This document shows, one piece after another, positions 36,201 to 42,975 of a stretch of 64,000 nucleotides of DNA; position 1 is the first letter of the stretch; each line of letters starts with the position of its first letter. The notes under the pieces are model-generated. The model searched no databases, was not told where the DNA came from, and worked only from the letters and a program-made list of their open reading frames with translations. Made by a program: the position numbers and the translations under genes. Location of the stretch: positions 25,095 through 89,094 of the forward strand of contig VXMD01000033.1 of NCBI GenBank assembly GCA_009841255.1, given 5' to 3'. This DNA comes from Candidatus Poribacteria bacterium. Lineage in GTDB: Bacteria > Poribacteria > WGA-4E > WGA-3G.

Positions 36201-36930
36201 TTCCACGCACTACAGCATTCCGTTCATTCCTCAAGTAAATGGTGTTCCGCCTATTGCCGAGCTCAGCCTCGCCCTCGCCTGCCCCGCCTGCACCTCTTAC
36301 TGTAATGGAACGGAGGGATGATGCGGTAATAAAACCGCCATCGGTAATCGGCAGATTTTCATTTTCTTCATTTGCATAGACATCAGAAACCTGCGGCACC
36401 CTCGAATCCAAAGTTGCCTCTGCGTCCAAAACCTCATCTGTCTCAGGAACACCATCATCAACAGTAACGCGGGTCGTATAGGTGTCGTCTGGAAGTTTTG
36501 TGCCGTCAATGGTGCCGTCCCAAAAAAGTTCCACAGTCTCACCTGCCGACACAACCCCTTGCGCAATGACACCCTGACTGACGAATTTATCAGGGTTATT
36601 CCCACCCTGTGGAACCTTCTTCCCGACCTCAACGACATACGGATCCTCATCGTCACTATCGTCAACCGTAAAAATAATCCGCAACCTATCCACTTCCCCT
36701 CTGAAAACGGTATCCCCGTTTGAATCAACCCTCAGACTTACGAGATCCGCCCAAAGGGTCGTAGGCATCGTTAAGATTACAAGAGAGACAAAAATCTGAA
36801 AAAAGAGAAAACTCACCAAACCGGATCGGATTGGGAATTGGGGAGGAGGATAATTTCCATTATCACATTGATCTCGACTTTTGCGTATCGGCTTGCAAAT
36901 CACGCCGTACATATCTTTATTTTTTGACAC
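30250..36930 (-). CDS. giant exported Ig-like repeat protein with FlgD-like C-terminus
   Basis: 2226-2227 aa from GTG 36930 (GGAG 6 nt upstream); the frame extends to 37053 without a ribosome site. A signal peptide/anchor (LVSFLFFQIFVSLVIL, cut near LWAD) is followed by about 18 Ig/cadherin-like modules of ~100 aa, each ending in a D-G-x-Y-T/x-D-x-A/G-N motif (for example GSDDGTYTIQVTPTDRAGN). The last ~90 residues (LSIYDWSGDMVLSQTYP, KWNLENQAGISVARGLYVFRL) resemble the FlgD Ig-like / T9SS-sorting-type tail. Probably an adhesin or stalk on the surface. Two adjacent ~220-aa blocks are near copies (recent tandem duplication). The PorV-like gene follows. Confidence 0.85.
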   Translation of the reverse strand: MSKNKDMYGVICKPIRKSRDQCDNGNYPPPQFPIRSGLVSFLFFQIFVSLVILTMPTTLWADLVSLRVDSNGDTVFRGEVDRLRIIFTVDDSDDEDPYVVEVGKKVPQGGNNPDKFVSQGVIAQGVVSAGETVELFWDGTIDGTKLPDDTYTTRVTVDDGVPETDEVLDAEATLDSRVPQVSDVYANEENENLPITDGGFITASSLRSITVRGAGGAGEGEAELGNRRNTIYLRNERNAVVRGNFNYNETARTLTFTLVNPLDTPDENGKYTLILILLDAAGNVVQSVREFTFDNVNPSVERVSTNRGGLIPGGGVSQRLNFVEAVLSDNLEDGIDLFKSVIELKGPDGAVIPGEQTADAEGGKIRWNLLSPLLGRDDSEDGEYTIEVTAIDKAGNPATSVSVKFFYDNRAPRLVSLSPAEGEGTFDLGVETIYYNLPVRGFVAEFKDAGIGVDLTGRRRSTSIVFGTPKESGDGVNIREGRISTDVRDEADGTETYILTYVLNEPIVSRDGSQDGTYTLDVQAADTAGNTKSYTYQLIYDTQVPTLVSTTPASNETISELSQVQVKLDEVTSGIDFVQSDFQLTRDGTEVPVNVTSDGIDTATLTLTKPIALNGSDDGTYVIQVTPTDRARNTGVPIVREFYLVSQKHEPEIRLAMLNGIQLTTSETARINNLMTVGVELIDYVGAGIDFDASTVTVKNSQGTLMPQEELEHNVGGVSNPDSLTWTATAPVARDGSADGEYSVTATFVDFTERRFTQEFPIVLDTQIPALVSTVPAANETVSELSQVQVKLSELTSGIDFLQSTFQLARGDVEVPVDITSNGTDTVTLTLAEPIALDGSDDGTYTIQVTPTDRAGNTGATVVREFYLVSQKHEPEVRLVMPETTRVNGLPTIVVELIDYVGAGIDFDASMVTLKNPQDVLIPQEELKHDEASNQLTWTSLSTVPRDGSADGEYIIAATFVDFTGQRFTREFPLVLDTLFPTVESVEVIAGSGTPLIEERTVYIAEPTVQVTVVFDETSNDVDFEATLISLTGQDGTSLPITTVNDGQTVLTVSSEALTQDGEYVLSITPRDQVGNEAGIIYRKFVYDTEEPRITAPTPLIFNQQPVTYIGNALRQFQFAFTIEDVGPAGLYLEKQTLEVLNAAGANVPVAVTRDELTNQLFLALPASFPRDGSVDGEYTAKISLVDKAGNRSDSEYTVVYDSKAPQVDSVTVNTDPPIELIPNRTTDILEPVNSITVRFEEATRINFANTQITLVGPEVSGSAAESTPPSIPLTMEDDGVSEITVSFLDLEHIGSYVLSVTPQDVAGNAAAGAVDYRFLLDIPLPRVSSVVIGGIETEAGSDVTYVNASNMVIGALLLDPTETGLSFGNDGSDITVVEADGTTIVAGATGSNGTDLIVWEPITLTSDGTTDGRYSVYVIPVDKAGRQGNTVYREFIYDTQEPEIIAADPIDLSQPVSYTSQSLAQFNFTVADIGPADLELSEQEVTLRDASGGLVPAQLTNDTENQLFLTLDQPLPLDGSMDGEYTIFIELIDKAGNPYTVEHLIVYDTQAPTLSSTVPADGALLTEDVTQIQVTLNDEGGSGIDWTVTTVMLVDPTGAQIAGELVSDGETELTLTTNQLVEDGRYIVRVRAIDRAGNGDAVIFERSFLLSRRLPTIVSTEPITAPVEEAFANEALERIEVTLETDDENHLSTLRLLNSSPATQVVAGQLERRTDRLIYNLVRPLATDGSEDGVYTIEFTPISASGRSGEIQRLTFIYDTQSPEIETDEAVNFIVTQPGVNNSLTEIHVNLTDETSGIDWKNVDEKWLTFERLSPNPTKISGRISDDGDSILTFRLTVPLADNGSADGEYQITLNPKDRAGNDDKPYERVFIYDTSPPMIDSTTLLINDAPLLVDINAINYPTAVSSTGGVVIQANIFDTGLGVNLAQSRIIVRSPDGSEVSGNTQQNGVDTIIFKSDGLAIQGVYKVTVMSIGNDSELLGFAPSDSLTTEFLYETTVPIAEITSDGGETELTDKALPLEGTASDPSGTQRIGQDEISVPASGVWLVEIVGTGPDKQPIDPVAAVDDSDAEQEPWSVWSIDFLPTRSGEYDLDVRVTDNAGNYEVYDIGEYTMSVSLTFRGTTFGWPNPLRLSKRDVAFFSFDVNVPRGETIELTLSIYDWSGDMVLSQTYPDVVSGQRNDQLVKWNLENQAGISVARGLYVFRLEAINASGNRANVVGKVLVVE
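33990..35310 (-). repeat. recent tandem duplication inside the giant gene
   Basis: Two blocks, about 34640-35310 and 33990-34640, encode near-identical modules. Each contains SELSQVQVKL, SGIDF, GSDDGTY.IQVTPTDRA, REFYLVSQKHEPE, ELIDYVGAGIDFDAS and ARDGSADGEY-like strings in the same order. DNA similarity is visible too (TTCATGCTT.TGGCTGACAA near 34310 and 34983). Confidence 0.75.
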
Positions 36931-37344
36931 TCGTTTCTCCCTGCTTGTCGCGAGTCCGAAGATAATTAAGTTTCGGTGATTCGCGTTAATGCACAAGTTT
37001 TCCGGACAGGTTCCGTGCCGTGCTGTAGTGCCGCACTTCCATTTTTCAAACAACGGAATAAATAAGAGACAGTCGGCAACCGTGTTTTACACACGCAACA
37101 TCGCACAGAACAAATCTCTAACGTTGTGAGGAGTGTGTTGACAACTTATTTGTATCTATTGACCGCTTCTGATTATTTGATTTCACGTTCTTGGGGAACA
37201 GTTGTGTTAAGAATCCCCTTTATTTTAATTAGACGCAGAAATTCTAATTAGGTTGATAAAATTATAGAGACTCCAGCGGAATGAAACACTGCTACAATGC
37301 GCGGTTAACCGTAAATCGCGCATTGTAACGTGTAGACATAAAGT
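36931..37344. other. intergenic region with hairpin
   Basis: 414 bp between the giant gene and the end of the Gfo/Idh gene. It holds TACAATGCGCG (37293-37303) / CGCGCATTGTA (37317-37327), an 11-bp stem that may end transcription of the Gfo/Idh gene, though no T-run follows. The remaining sequence should contain the promoter of the giant gene; none is clear. Confidence 0.45.
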
Positions 37345-38355
37345 CTAACCGACATCACCCTTGGCAACCATCGTCAGCAAGGCGGAATCGTCCACTGTCA
37401 GTGGTAAATTAATCTTTGCACGTTGTCGGCTCGACTGATACGTTGCAAAAATGAGTTCAGTCGCCTGAAGTGCCTTGCGACCGCTGAGTTCCGGTTCACG
37501 TCCCGTTTTTACACCGTGGATAAGGTCGAGTATAGAAAGTGTCGTTGCGTCGCGTTCAGGACTTAAGCCGCTTAAATCAGGCGCTTCCCATCCGTCTCCG
37601 TCTTCACGGAGCATTCGCAACGGTGCGCCGCCACCGCCAACATCAATGATACCTTTCGTACCGATGAGACGATTGCCGAAGCCTCCTAAAGATGCATCAC
37701 CCGTTGCGAGCAGTCCCTCAACGCCGTTCTTCCAGCGAATCCATGAGATCCCACTGTTTTCAACCTGAACACCGAAGACAGTCTTTTCTTCCACTACATC
37801 TATTTGACCGATAACCCAGTCGACAGGTTCGTCATTATTGTAGAAGAAGAACATATCAAACCAGTGTGTCCCCCAGTCAAGCAAGTTCGGGCACGCCGCT
37901 TCAAGTCGCCGCAACTCACCAATTGCGCCTTCGTTTGCCAAGCGTTTTGCTTTGACGAACTGCGCCCCGAAACGGCGTTGATGACAGAACGTTATGACTA
38001 CGTTATTATCTACACAGGCTTGATAGAGCACCTTGGCATCGCCCCAAGTGGGTGCCATCGGTTTCTCACAATGAATGGCTTTAATCCCACTATTGGCGGC
38101 GGCGATTACCATGTCCTTATGGAGTTCAATCCAAGTGCAAACACTGACGAAATCAAGGGATTCTGTATCCAGCATCTCTTGATAGCTTTCATAGGTGTTA
38201 GGCACTTTAAACTCCTCGGCGAAGGCGTTTCGGGCATCTTCAACTGGATCAGAACAGGCGACGATTTCTATATCTGGGGAGGCTTGATACCCGCGTGCAT
38301 GCGAGCGTCCACGTCCGCCACAACCGATAACGCCTGCCTTAAAAGTAGTTTCCAT
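37345..38355 (-). CDS. Gfo/Idh/MocA-family oxidoreductase
   Basis: 336 aa. N-terminal Rossmann motif AGVIGCGGRGRSHARGY and EIVACSDP, then the catalytic-site signature HCEKPMAPTWGDA (EKP with Lys). The C-terminal domain binds a sugar or inositol-like substrate (DWGTHWFDMFFFYNNDEP). NAD(P)-dependent oxidation of a sugar or polyol is the family reaction; the substrate cannot be told. The start is preceded by the AACCGCAAGGAA leader motif found before other genes here. It sits downstream of the Ldh-2 dehydrogenase on the same strand and may share a catabolic role. Confidence 0.85.
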   Translation of the reverse strand: METTFKAGVIGCGGRGRSHARGYQASPDIEIVACSDPVEDARNAFAEEFKVPNTYESYQEMLDTESLDFVSVCTWIELHKDMVIAAANSGIKAIHCEKPMAPTWGDAKVLYQACVDNNVVITFCHQRRFGAQFVKAKRLANEGAIGELRRLEAACPNLLDWGTHWFDMFFFYNNDEPVDWVIGQIDVVEEKTVFGVQVENSGISWIRWKNGVEGLLATGDASLGGFGNRLIGTKGIIDVGGGGAPLRMLREDGDGWEAPDLSGLSPERDATTLSILDLIHGVKTGREPELSGRKALQATELIFATYQSSRQRAKINLPLTVDDSALLTMVAKGDVG

Positions 38356-38384
38356 TTTTTAATTCCTTGCGGTTCGGTCAAGTT
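38356..38384 (-). promoter_or_regulatory. AACCGCAAGGAA leader/RBS motif
   Basis: Minus strand: TTGACCGAACCGCAAGGAAT, then AAAAAATG. AAGGA acts as the ribosome site, but the upstream GACCGAACCGC is also repeated before the genes at 48083, 59631 and 60265. Confidence 0.5.
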
Positions 38385-38416
38385 ATTAACAGGCAAGATG
38401 ATCTCGCCTACACAAT

Positions 38417-39385
38417 CTAATACGTTAATTGATTTACGAGTGTGTCCTCTAAGTGGATACCCTTAGCGAGGTGTATTTCCCTCTGACGATATGCGCGTTC
38501 GCCTGGGATAAGGATTTCTGCCACTCCTGTCTCTCGTGGATTCTCTTTGACGCGCCCAATGAGGGTATCGACTTCCGTCTTGAACTGTGTCAATGGCACA
38601 AAACTTGTTGGGTCTATCGCAACAATGAGTAAGCCGTAGTTTTTACCGGGAGGCGGGATTGTAGCGGCGTTGACCAAGGCACCCGCAAGGATTTGCGTAA
38701 TGAGCGCAAGTCCAAATCCCTTATGTCCACCGAACGGACGAACACTCCCTTTCAACGCGGCATCAGCATCTGTGGTCGGCTCACCCTCCGGATCAAAGGC
38801 AATTCCTTCAGCAATGGGAGTGCCTTCCTGCATAGCGACAAGCAGATCCCCATTGGTAATCGCAGCAGTAGACATATCGAAGAGCAGTGGGACTGTGTTA
38901 GATGGGATTCCAACGGCGATTGGATTGGTGCCTAAAATGGCTTCGGTTCCGCCCTCAGGCGTAATTCGGGGTAGACAGTCAACAAAGAGCAGTCCAACGA
39001 CATCCGCCTTTCGCGCCATATCAACGTAGTATCCTGCCATGCCACAATGCGATGTATTGTAAACACCGACGATGCTTGCCCCACTCTGTTTTGCGCGTTC
39101 AATGGCGAGCTCCATTGCACGATAAGCGACGAGGTAACCGGGTTGATTTCCACCATCAATCCGCACGCATGGACCTTTCTCCTCGTCAATCTGGATGTCG
39201 GTTCGTTCCCCCTGTTCATAGCGGCTCTTAATTCCAGTTAATCGGATAAAGCCGTGTGTTTTTCGCCCTCGGAGTTCCGCTTCCAATAGAACATCTGCAA
39301 CAATAGCGGCATCCGTTGGTGTCATGCCGCTTTTTGCCAAAAAAGTTTCGGCGAGCTGCCGCGCATCAGCGATAGAAATATGCAC
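38417..39385 (-). CDS. malate/L-lactate dehydrogenase family (Ldh-2) oxidoreductase
   Basis: 322 aa, GTG start at 39385 with GGAG 7 nt upstream. The family signatures are ELRGRKTHGFIRL near residue 38, HCGMAGYY around 110 (catalytic His), ILGTNPIAVGIPS and GHKGFGLALI. Members oxidise malate, lactate, ureidoglycolate, sulfolactate or 2,3-diketogulonate with NAD(P). Which of these applies cannot be read from the sequence. It lies 61 bp upstream of the Gfo/Idh gene, suggesting a small catabolic operon. Confidence 0.85.
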   Translation of the reverse strand: MHISIADARQLAETFLAKSGMTPTDAAIVADVLLEAELRGRKTHGFIRLTGIKSRYEQGERTDIQIDEEKGPCVRIDGGNQPGYLVAYRAMELAIERAKQSGASIVGVYNTSHCGMAGYYVDMARKADVVGLLFVDCLPRITPEGGTEAILGTNPIAVGIPSNTVPLLFDMSTAAITNGDLLVAMQEGTPIAEGIAFDPEGEPTTDADAALKGSVRPFGGHKGFGLALITQILAGALVNAATIPPPGKNYGLLIVAIDPTSFVPLTQFKTEVDTLIGRVKENPRETGVAEILIPGERAYRQREIHLAKGIHLEDTLVNQLTY

Positions 39386-39416
39386 GTTATCGCTCCATGT
39401 TTATATAAATTGCTTA

Positions 39417-39445
39417 TTGACTTCTATTTTTCAGTTTGCTATACT
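39417..39445 (+). promoter_or_regulatory. sigma-70-type promoter of the 39539 gene
   Basis: -35 TTGACT (39417-39422), 17-bp spacer, -10 TATACT (39440-39445), about 95 bp before the ATG. It would drive the small gene and the overlapping nnr gene. Confidence 0.6.
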
Positions 39446-39538
39446 TTAGCGCAAATCTGGTTCAAATTCAAGTCACTTTTTAACCCCTACTGTAGGCGCG
39501 GCTTTAATCGCGCGCATACACCCAAGGAGAGACTACAG

Positions 39539-39946
39539 ATGGCAAACGAAAAGCATGACCTGGTTGAATACCCCATCCAAGAGAACGTTCGGTTAGAATC
39601 ATACTGGCGTGACGATGCCGGTGGACGCGGTCCTGCGGCTTCGTTATTCGTTTATGACGATGAAATTATGCGCTTCGACTGCTTCGGTGGCGATAATGGG
39701 CACTGCCATTTTAATCTACGACAGACCCGTGGCAGACGGTGGATGTACCCGGAAGGCTCCTTCCAAGATCACATTCAGCAGAGCCTGTTCGATCTCCGCA
39801 CAAATTTGAATTTCTGTCTGCAAACCCATCAAGATGAAAGGGTTCAAGAGGTACAAATAGAGCAGGAAACCTTAGAACAGGCAATCCCGCAAATGGAAGC
39901 ACACTTGTTAGTGCTTGCTGACAAATTGCAGAGCGATGCTGCATGA
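39539..39946 (+). CDS. hypothetical 135-aa cytoplasmic protein
   Basis: ATG 39539 follows AAGGAGAGACTACAG; the frame extends upstream to 39380 through the promoter, so that part is not coding. 135 aa, acidic, no signal peptide. Pattern: LESYWRDDAGGRGPAASLFV, MRFDCFGGDNGHCHFN, then a helical C-terminus. I recognise no family. Its TGA overlaps the ATG of nnr (ATGA, 39943-39946), so translation is coupled and a functional tie to NAD(P)HX repair is possible. Confidence 0.7.
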   Translation: MANEKHDLVEYPIQENVRLESYWRDDAGGRGPAASLFVYDDEIMRFDCFGGDNGHCHFNLRQTRGRRWMYPEGSFQDHIQQSLFDLRTNLNFCLQTHQDERVQEVQIEQETLEQAIPQMEAHLLVLADKLQSDAA

Positions 39947-41547
39947 AAATCGTGACCGCGGCGGAAATGCGCCAGATCGATCAGAACACTATTGAAGGTA
40001 TTGGCATTCCCGGCATCGTTCTTATGGAAACCGCTGGGAGTGCCATTGTTCGCGCGATTGAACGGCATTATCCGACCTGTCAACGGATCGGCATTTTTGC
40101 GGGTAAGGGGAATAACGGCGGCGATGGGATCGTTATCGCTCGCCAACTTGCTCACGTAGGGCGCGACGTGTGTCTCTTTCTTGTCTCCCCACCAGAAAGT
40201 TTTACCGGTGAGGCACAGATTAATCTTCAAATTGTGAAACGTTTAACAGCAAATTTTGGCTTGCAAGCTGCGCCAAAAGGCAGGTTACGAATTGAGGAAA
40301 TCTTAACGGAGGCGACACTTGAATCTGACATCTCTTTGAATCGCATCGCGAGTTGCGAACTTCTTGTGGATGCGATCTTCGGCACGGGGCTGCGCGGTGC
40401 GGTGCGCGATCCGATCGCTACCGTAATTAATACCATCAATAGACTTCCGCACCCCATCCTTTCTGTTGATCTACCCTCCGGTCTGGATGCCGACACGGGA
40501 CATCCGTTAGGGACCTGTGTTCGAGCGGATCGAACGATAACGATAGGCTTACCCAAAAGAGGACTGTTGATGTATCCGGGTGCCGAACTCGCTGGAAAAT
40601 TGGAAGTCGCCGACATCGGTTTCCCGGAACAGGTTGTAGACGCACAAAATATCAAGGTAAACTGGACAACGGCAGCACAAGCGTCCCAATGGATGCCACC
40701 GCGTCCGGCATCTTCTCACAAAGGGAGTTATGGGCGCGTTCTTGTCGTCGCTGGCTCGACAGGCATGACGGGAGCTGCCGCACTCGCAAGTGAAGCGGCT
40801 CTGCGCGCCGGGGCAGGATTGGTGACGCTCGCGATCCCGAAACATCTCAACCCAATTTTAGAGGGTCTTCTACCGGAGGTGATGACGCTACCCCTCCCAG
40901 AAACGGACGCCGGGAGCTTGGCAGCATCGGCGACCGCATCCATCCTCGAATTTGCGAAAAAAACGAAATCAATTTTGGCAATCGGTCCCGGGCTTTCCCA
41001 ACACCCCGAAACAGTGTCATTCGTCCATCAATTAATACGTGAGCATCGAGAATCGGGACTTGCGTTACGAATGGTTATCGATGCGGATGGGTTGAATGCG
41101 CTCGCGCACGCCAGCGAAATTATCTCGTTACTCAACAGCGAGACGGTGCTCACACCGCATCCCGGCGAAATGGCGCGGTTAACAAAGACCTTGGTGCCTA
41201 CATTAGAAAGAGATCGGATCGGCACTGCCCAGCAATTTGCGAGTGAACACGGCGTAACCCTTGTATTTAAAGGGGCACCGACCGTTACCAGCACTCCAAA
41301 CGGACATCTATGGGTAAATTCGACAGGTAACCCCGGCATGGCAACAGGTGGCATGGGCGATGTGTTGACAGGCATCATCGCGGGGTTAATGGCACAAGGC
41401 ATATCGAGCGAAAGTGCAGCTGCCCTTGGCGTCTACCTACACGGCTTATCAGGAGACATCGCTGCGGAGAGATTAGGGATGCACGGACTCACTGCAAGCG
41501 ATGTGCTAAAGACTGTCCCGCAAGCAATCTCTTCGCTGACCGAATAG
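39943..41547 (+). CDS. nnr: bifunctional NAD(P)H-hydrate epimerase / ADP-dependent dehydratase
   Basis: 534 aa, two domains. Residues 1-~215 are the YjeF-N epimerase (GIFAGKGNNGGDGIVIARQL and VDLPSGLDADTG). Residues ~230-530 are the ribokinase-like dehydratase (SHKGSYGRVLVVAGSTGMTGAA, TPHPGEMARL, GNPGMATGGMGDVLTGI with the catalytic Asp). It repairs hydrated NADH and NADPH. A 31-bp palindromic element is embedded in frame around residues 102-112 (ANFGLQAAPKG), between conserved segments of the epimerase domain. Confidence 0.95.
   Translation: MKIVTAAEMRQIDQNTIEGIGIPGIVLMETAGSAIVRAIERHYPTCQRIGIFAGKGNNGGDGIVIARQLAHVGRDVCLFLVSPPESFTGEAQINLQIVKRLTANFGLQAAPKGRLRIEEILTEATLESDISLNRIASCELLVDAIFGTGLRGAVRDPIATVINTINRLPHPILSVDLPSGLDADTGHPLGTCVRADRTITIGLPKRGLLMYPGAELAGKLEVADIGFPEQVVDAQNIKVNWTTAAQASQWMPPRPASSHKGSYGRVLVVAGSTGMTGAAALASEAALRAGAGLVTLAIPKHLNPILEGLLPEVMTLPLPETDAGSLAASATASILEFAKKTKSILAIGPGLSQHPETVSFVHQLIREHRESGLALRMVIDADGLNALAHASEIISLLNSETVLTPHPGEMARLTKTLVPTLERDRIGTAQQFASEHGVTLVFKGAPTVTSTPNGHLWVNSTGNPGMATGGMGDVLTGIIAGLMAQGISSESAAALGVYLHGLSGDIAAERLGMHGLTASDVLKTVPQAISSLTE
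40248..40278. repeat. 31-bp palindromic insert inside nnr
   Basis: AGCAAATTTTGGCTTGCAAG, then CTGCGCCAAAA. It differs at two positions from 61805-61835 inside the PhyH-HEAT gene. The ends TTTTGGC / GCCAAAA pair. Both copies keep their host frames open. Confidence 0.65.
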
Positions 41548-41600
41548 CACAAAATTACACGCACTCCAAACCTACAACTCTAAAAACACAAGGAGAATTC

Positions 41601-42383
41601 ATGGAACTCGGATTAACTGGAAAAGTAGCCGTTATTACCGGCGGTAGTGAGGGGATCGGTAAAGGCATCGCGCTCCGTCTGTGTCAAGAGGGCGCGAACG
41701 TCGCAATCTGTGGGAGACGTGAAGATGTTTTAGCGAACGCCGCCGAAGAGATTCACGCACAAACCGGCGGCGAGGTTCTCGCGATTTCTGCAGATGTAAC
41801 GAAACCGGAGACGCTGGAGAACTTTATCGGACAAACAGCAAGCCACTTCGGAAAGATTGACATTTTAATCAATAACGCTGGTCGCTCAGCGGGGGGTGAC
41901 TTTGAAACCATGAGTGACGAAGCGTGGTACGATGACTTGGATCTCAAGTTAATGGGTGCCATCCGCTGTGCGCGATTGGTGATTCCGCACATGAAAAGCA
42001 ACGGCAGCGGTAGAATTATCAACATCACGCATCCAGGGGGCAAACAACCCAGCGCGGGCTCCTGTCCGACCTCCGTCAGTCGAGCCGCCGGTATTGCTCT
42101 GACGAAGGCACTTTCTAAAGAATTGTTACCTCACAAAATCTTGGTTAACACGGTCTGTCTAACCTCGATTAAAAGTGCTCAGGGGGAACGTGCATGGAAA
42201 GCCGCGGGTTCACCGGGAACGCTTGAGGAATATTGGGAAGAACAGGGCGCGGAGCATCCGCTCGGACGTTTAGGTGAACCGAATGAGGTAGGGAACCTCG
42301 TCGCGTTCCTCGTTTCGGAGTGCGCCTCGTTTATTACAGGCACCGCTATCAATATTGATGGTGGGCTCTCAGCTGTGGTATAG
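41601..42383 (+). CDS. short-chain dehydrogenase-like protein lacking YxxxK
   Basis: 260 aa. The cofactor motif VITGGSEGIGKGIA and the NNAG-region string ILINNAGRSAGG are intact, as is the C-terminal ASFITGTAINIDGG. Where classical SDRs have Tyr-x3-Lys (usually YSASKAA), this protein reads SCPTSVSRAA, so the Tyr is Thr and the Lys is Arg. The Ser of the triad may be in ITHPGGKQPSAGS. It therefore either uses another acid or has become a non-catalytic binding protein. AAGGAG precedes the ATG; a terminator-like hairpin follows. Confidence 0.85.
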   Translation: MELGLTGKVAVITGGSEGIGKGIALRLCQEGANVAICGRREDVLANAAEEIHAQTGGEVLAISADVTKPETLENFIGQTASHFGKIDILINNAGRSAGGDFETMSDEAWYDDLDLKLMGAIRCARLVIPHMKSNGSGRIINITHPGGKQPSAGSCPTSVSRAAGIALTKALSKELLPHKILVNTVCLTSIKSAQGERAWKAAGSPGTLEEYWEEQGAEHPLGRLGEPNEVGNLVAFLVSECASFITGTAINIDGGLSAVV

Positions 42384-42411
42384 AAAAACATCTCATAAGC
42401 AGATAAAAACT

Positions 42412-42448
42412 GGGCGGCTCTTATCCGTTGAACCGCCCTTATATTTTG
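42412..42448 (+). terminator. terminator after the SDR-like gene
   Basis: GGGCGG (42412-42417) pairs with CCGCCC (42433-42438), extended by imperfect TC/GA pairs, followed by TTATATTTT. Confidence 0.6.
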
Positions 42449-42466
42449 CAACTCATGGAGAACAAT

Positions 42467-42877
42467 ATGGAAATCTACAAAATTTATCCCGTTCCAGCGG
42501 CAGATGCTTCAACTGCGTTTCAAATGGAACTGGATCCGCGTGCAATCGCTGCAGCAGAAGAACTTGAAAACAGCGGGGCACAAGGCACCGAAAGAGAAGA
42601 AATCCTAAAAAAACACCTCGGTCCCGATTACGAGAAAGGCTACCGAGGGACAGCCTGGAGTTTACACGGCATCTCTGAAGGGTTAACCCCAGCACGCTTG
42701 GCAACTTTGCTGGAAGTCCACGGCGAATACTTCGATCCGTGCGCCGAACGCGAGACATTCGATCACAGCCTGATGGTTAACGTCGAAGAAGAGTTAGCGT
42801 CGCAGTTGGAGGATATCCCTGAATCTGTTTTAGCGGCAATTATTGAAGAATATAAGGCTGAACTGTTAGGTGCGTAG
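42467..42877 (+). CDS. hypothetical 136-aa acidic protein
   Basis: ATG 42467 follows GGAGAACAAT; upstream in-frame ATGs at 42428 and 42455 lack a site. 136 aa, strongly acidic, helical. Begins MEIYKIYPVPAADAS and contains YEKGYRGTAWSLHGISEGL. No family recognised and no membrane segment. It stands between a terminator and the redoxin-tailed gene. Confidence 0.65.
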   Translation: MEIYKIYPVPAADASTAFQMELDPRAIAAAEELENSGAQGTEREEILKKHLGPDYEKGYRGTAWSLHGISEGLTPARLATLLEVHGEYFDPCAERETFDHSLMVNVEEELASQLEDIPESVLAAIIEEYKAELLGA

Positions 42878-42975
42878 GATTACATGTATATTTTTTCGGA
42901 ACTTTCCTGGAAAGGGGGTGTGCAATCCAATAATATGATACTGCGCCTTATAAAACTGTAAGTGTTAAGGAGATT

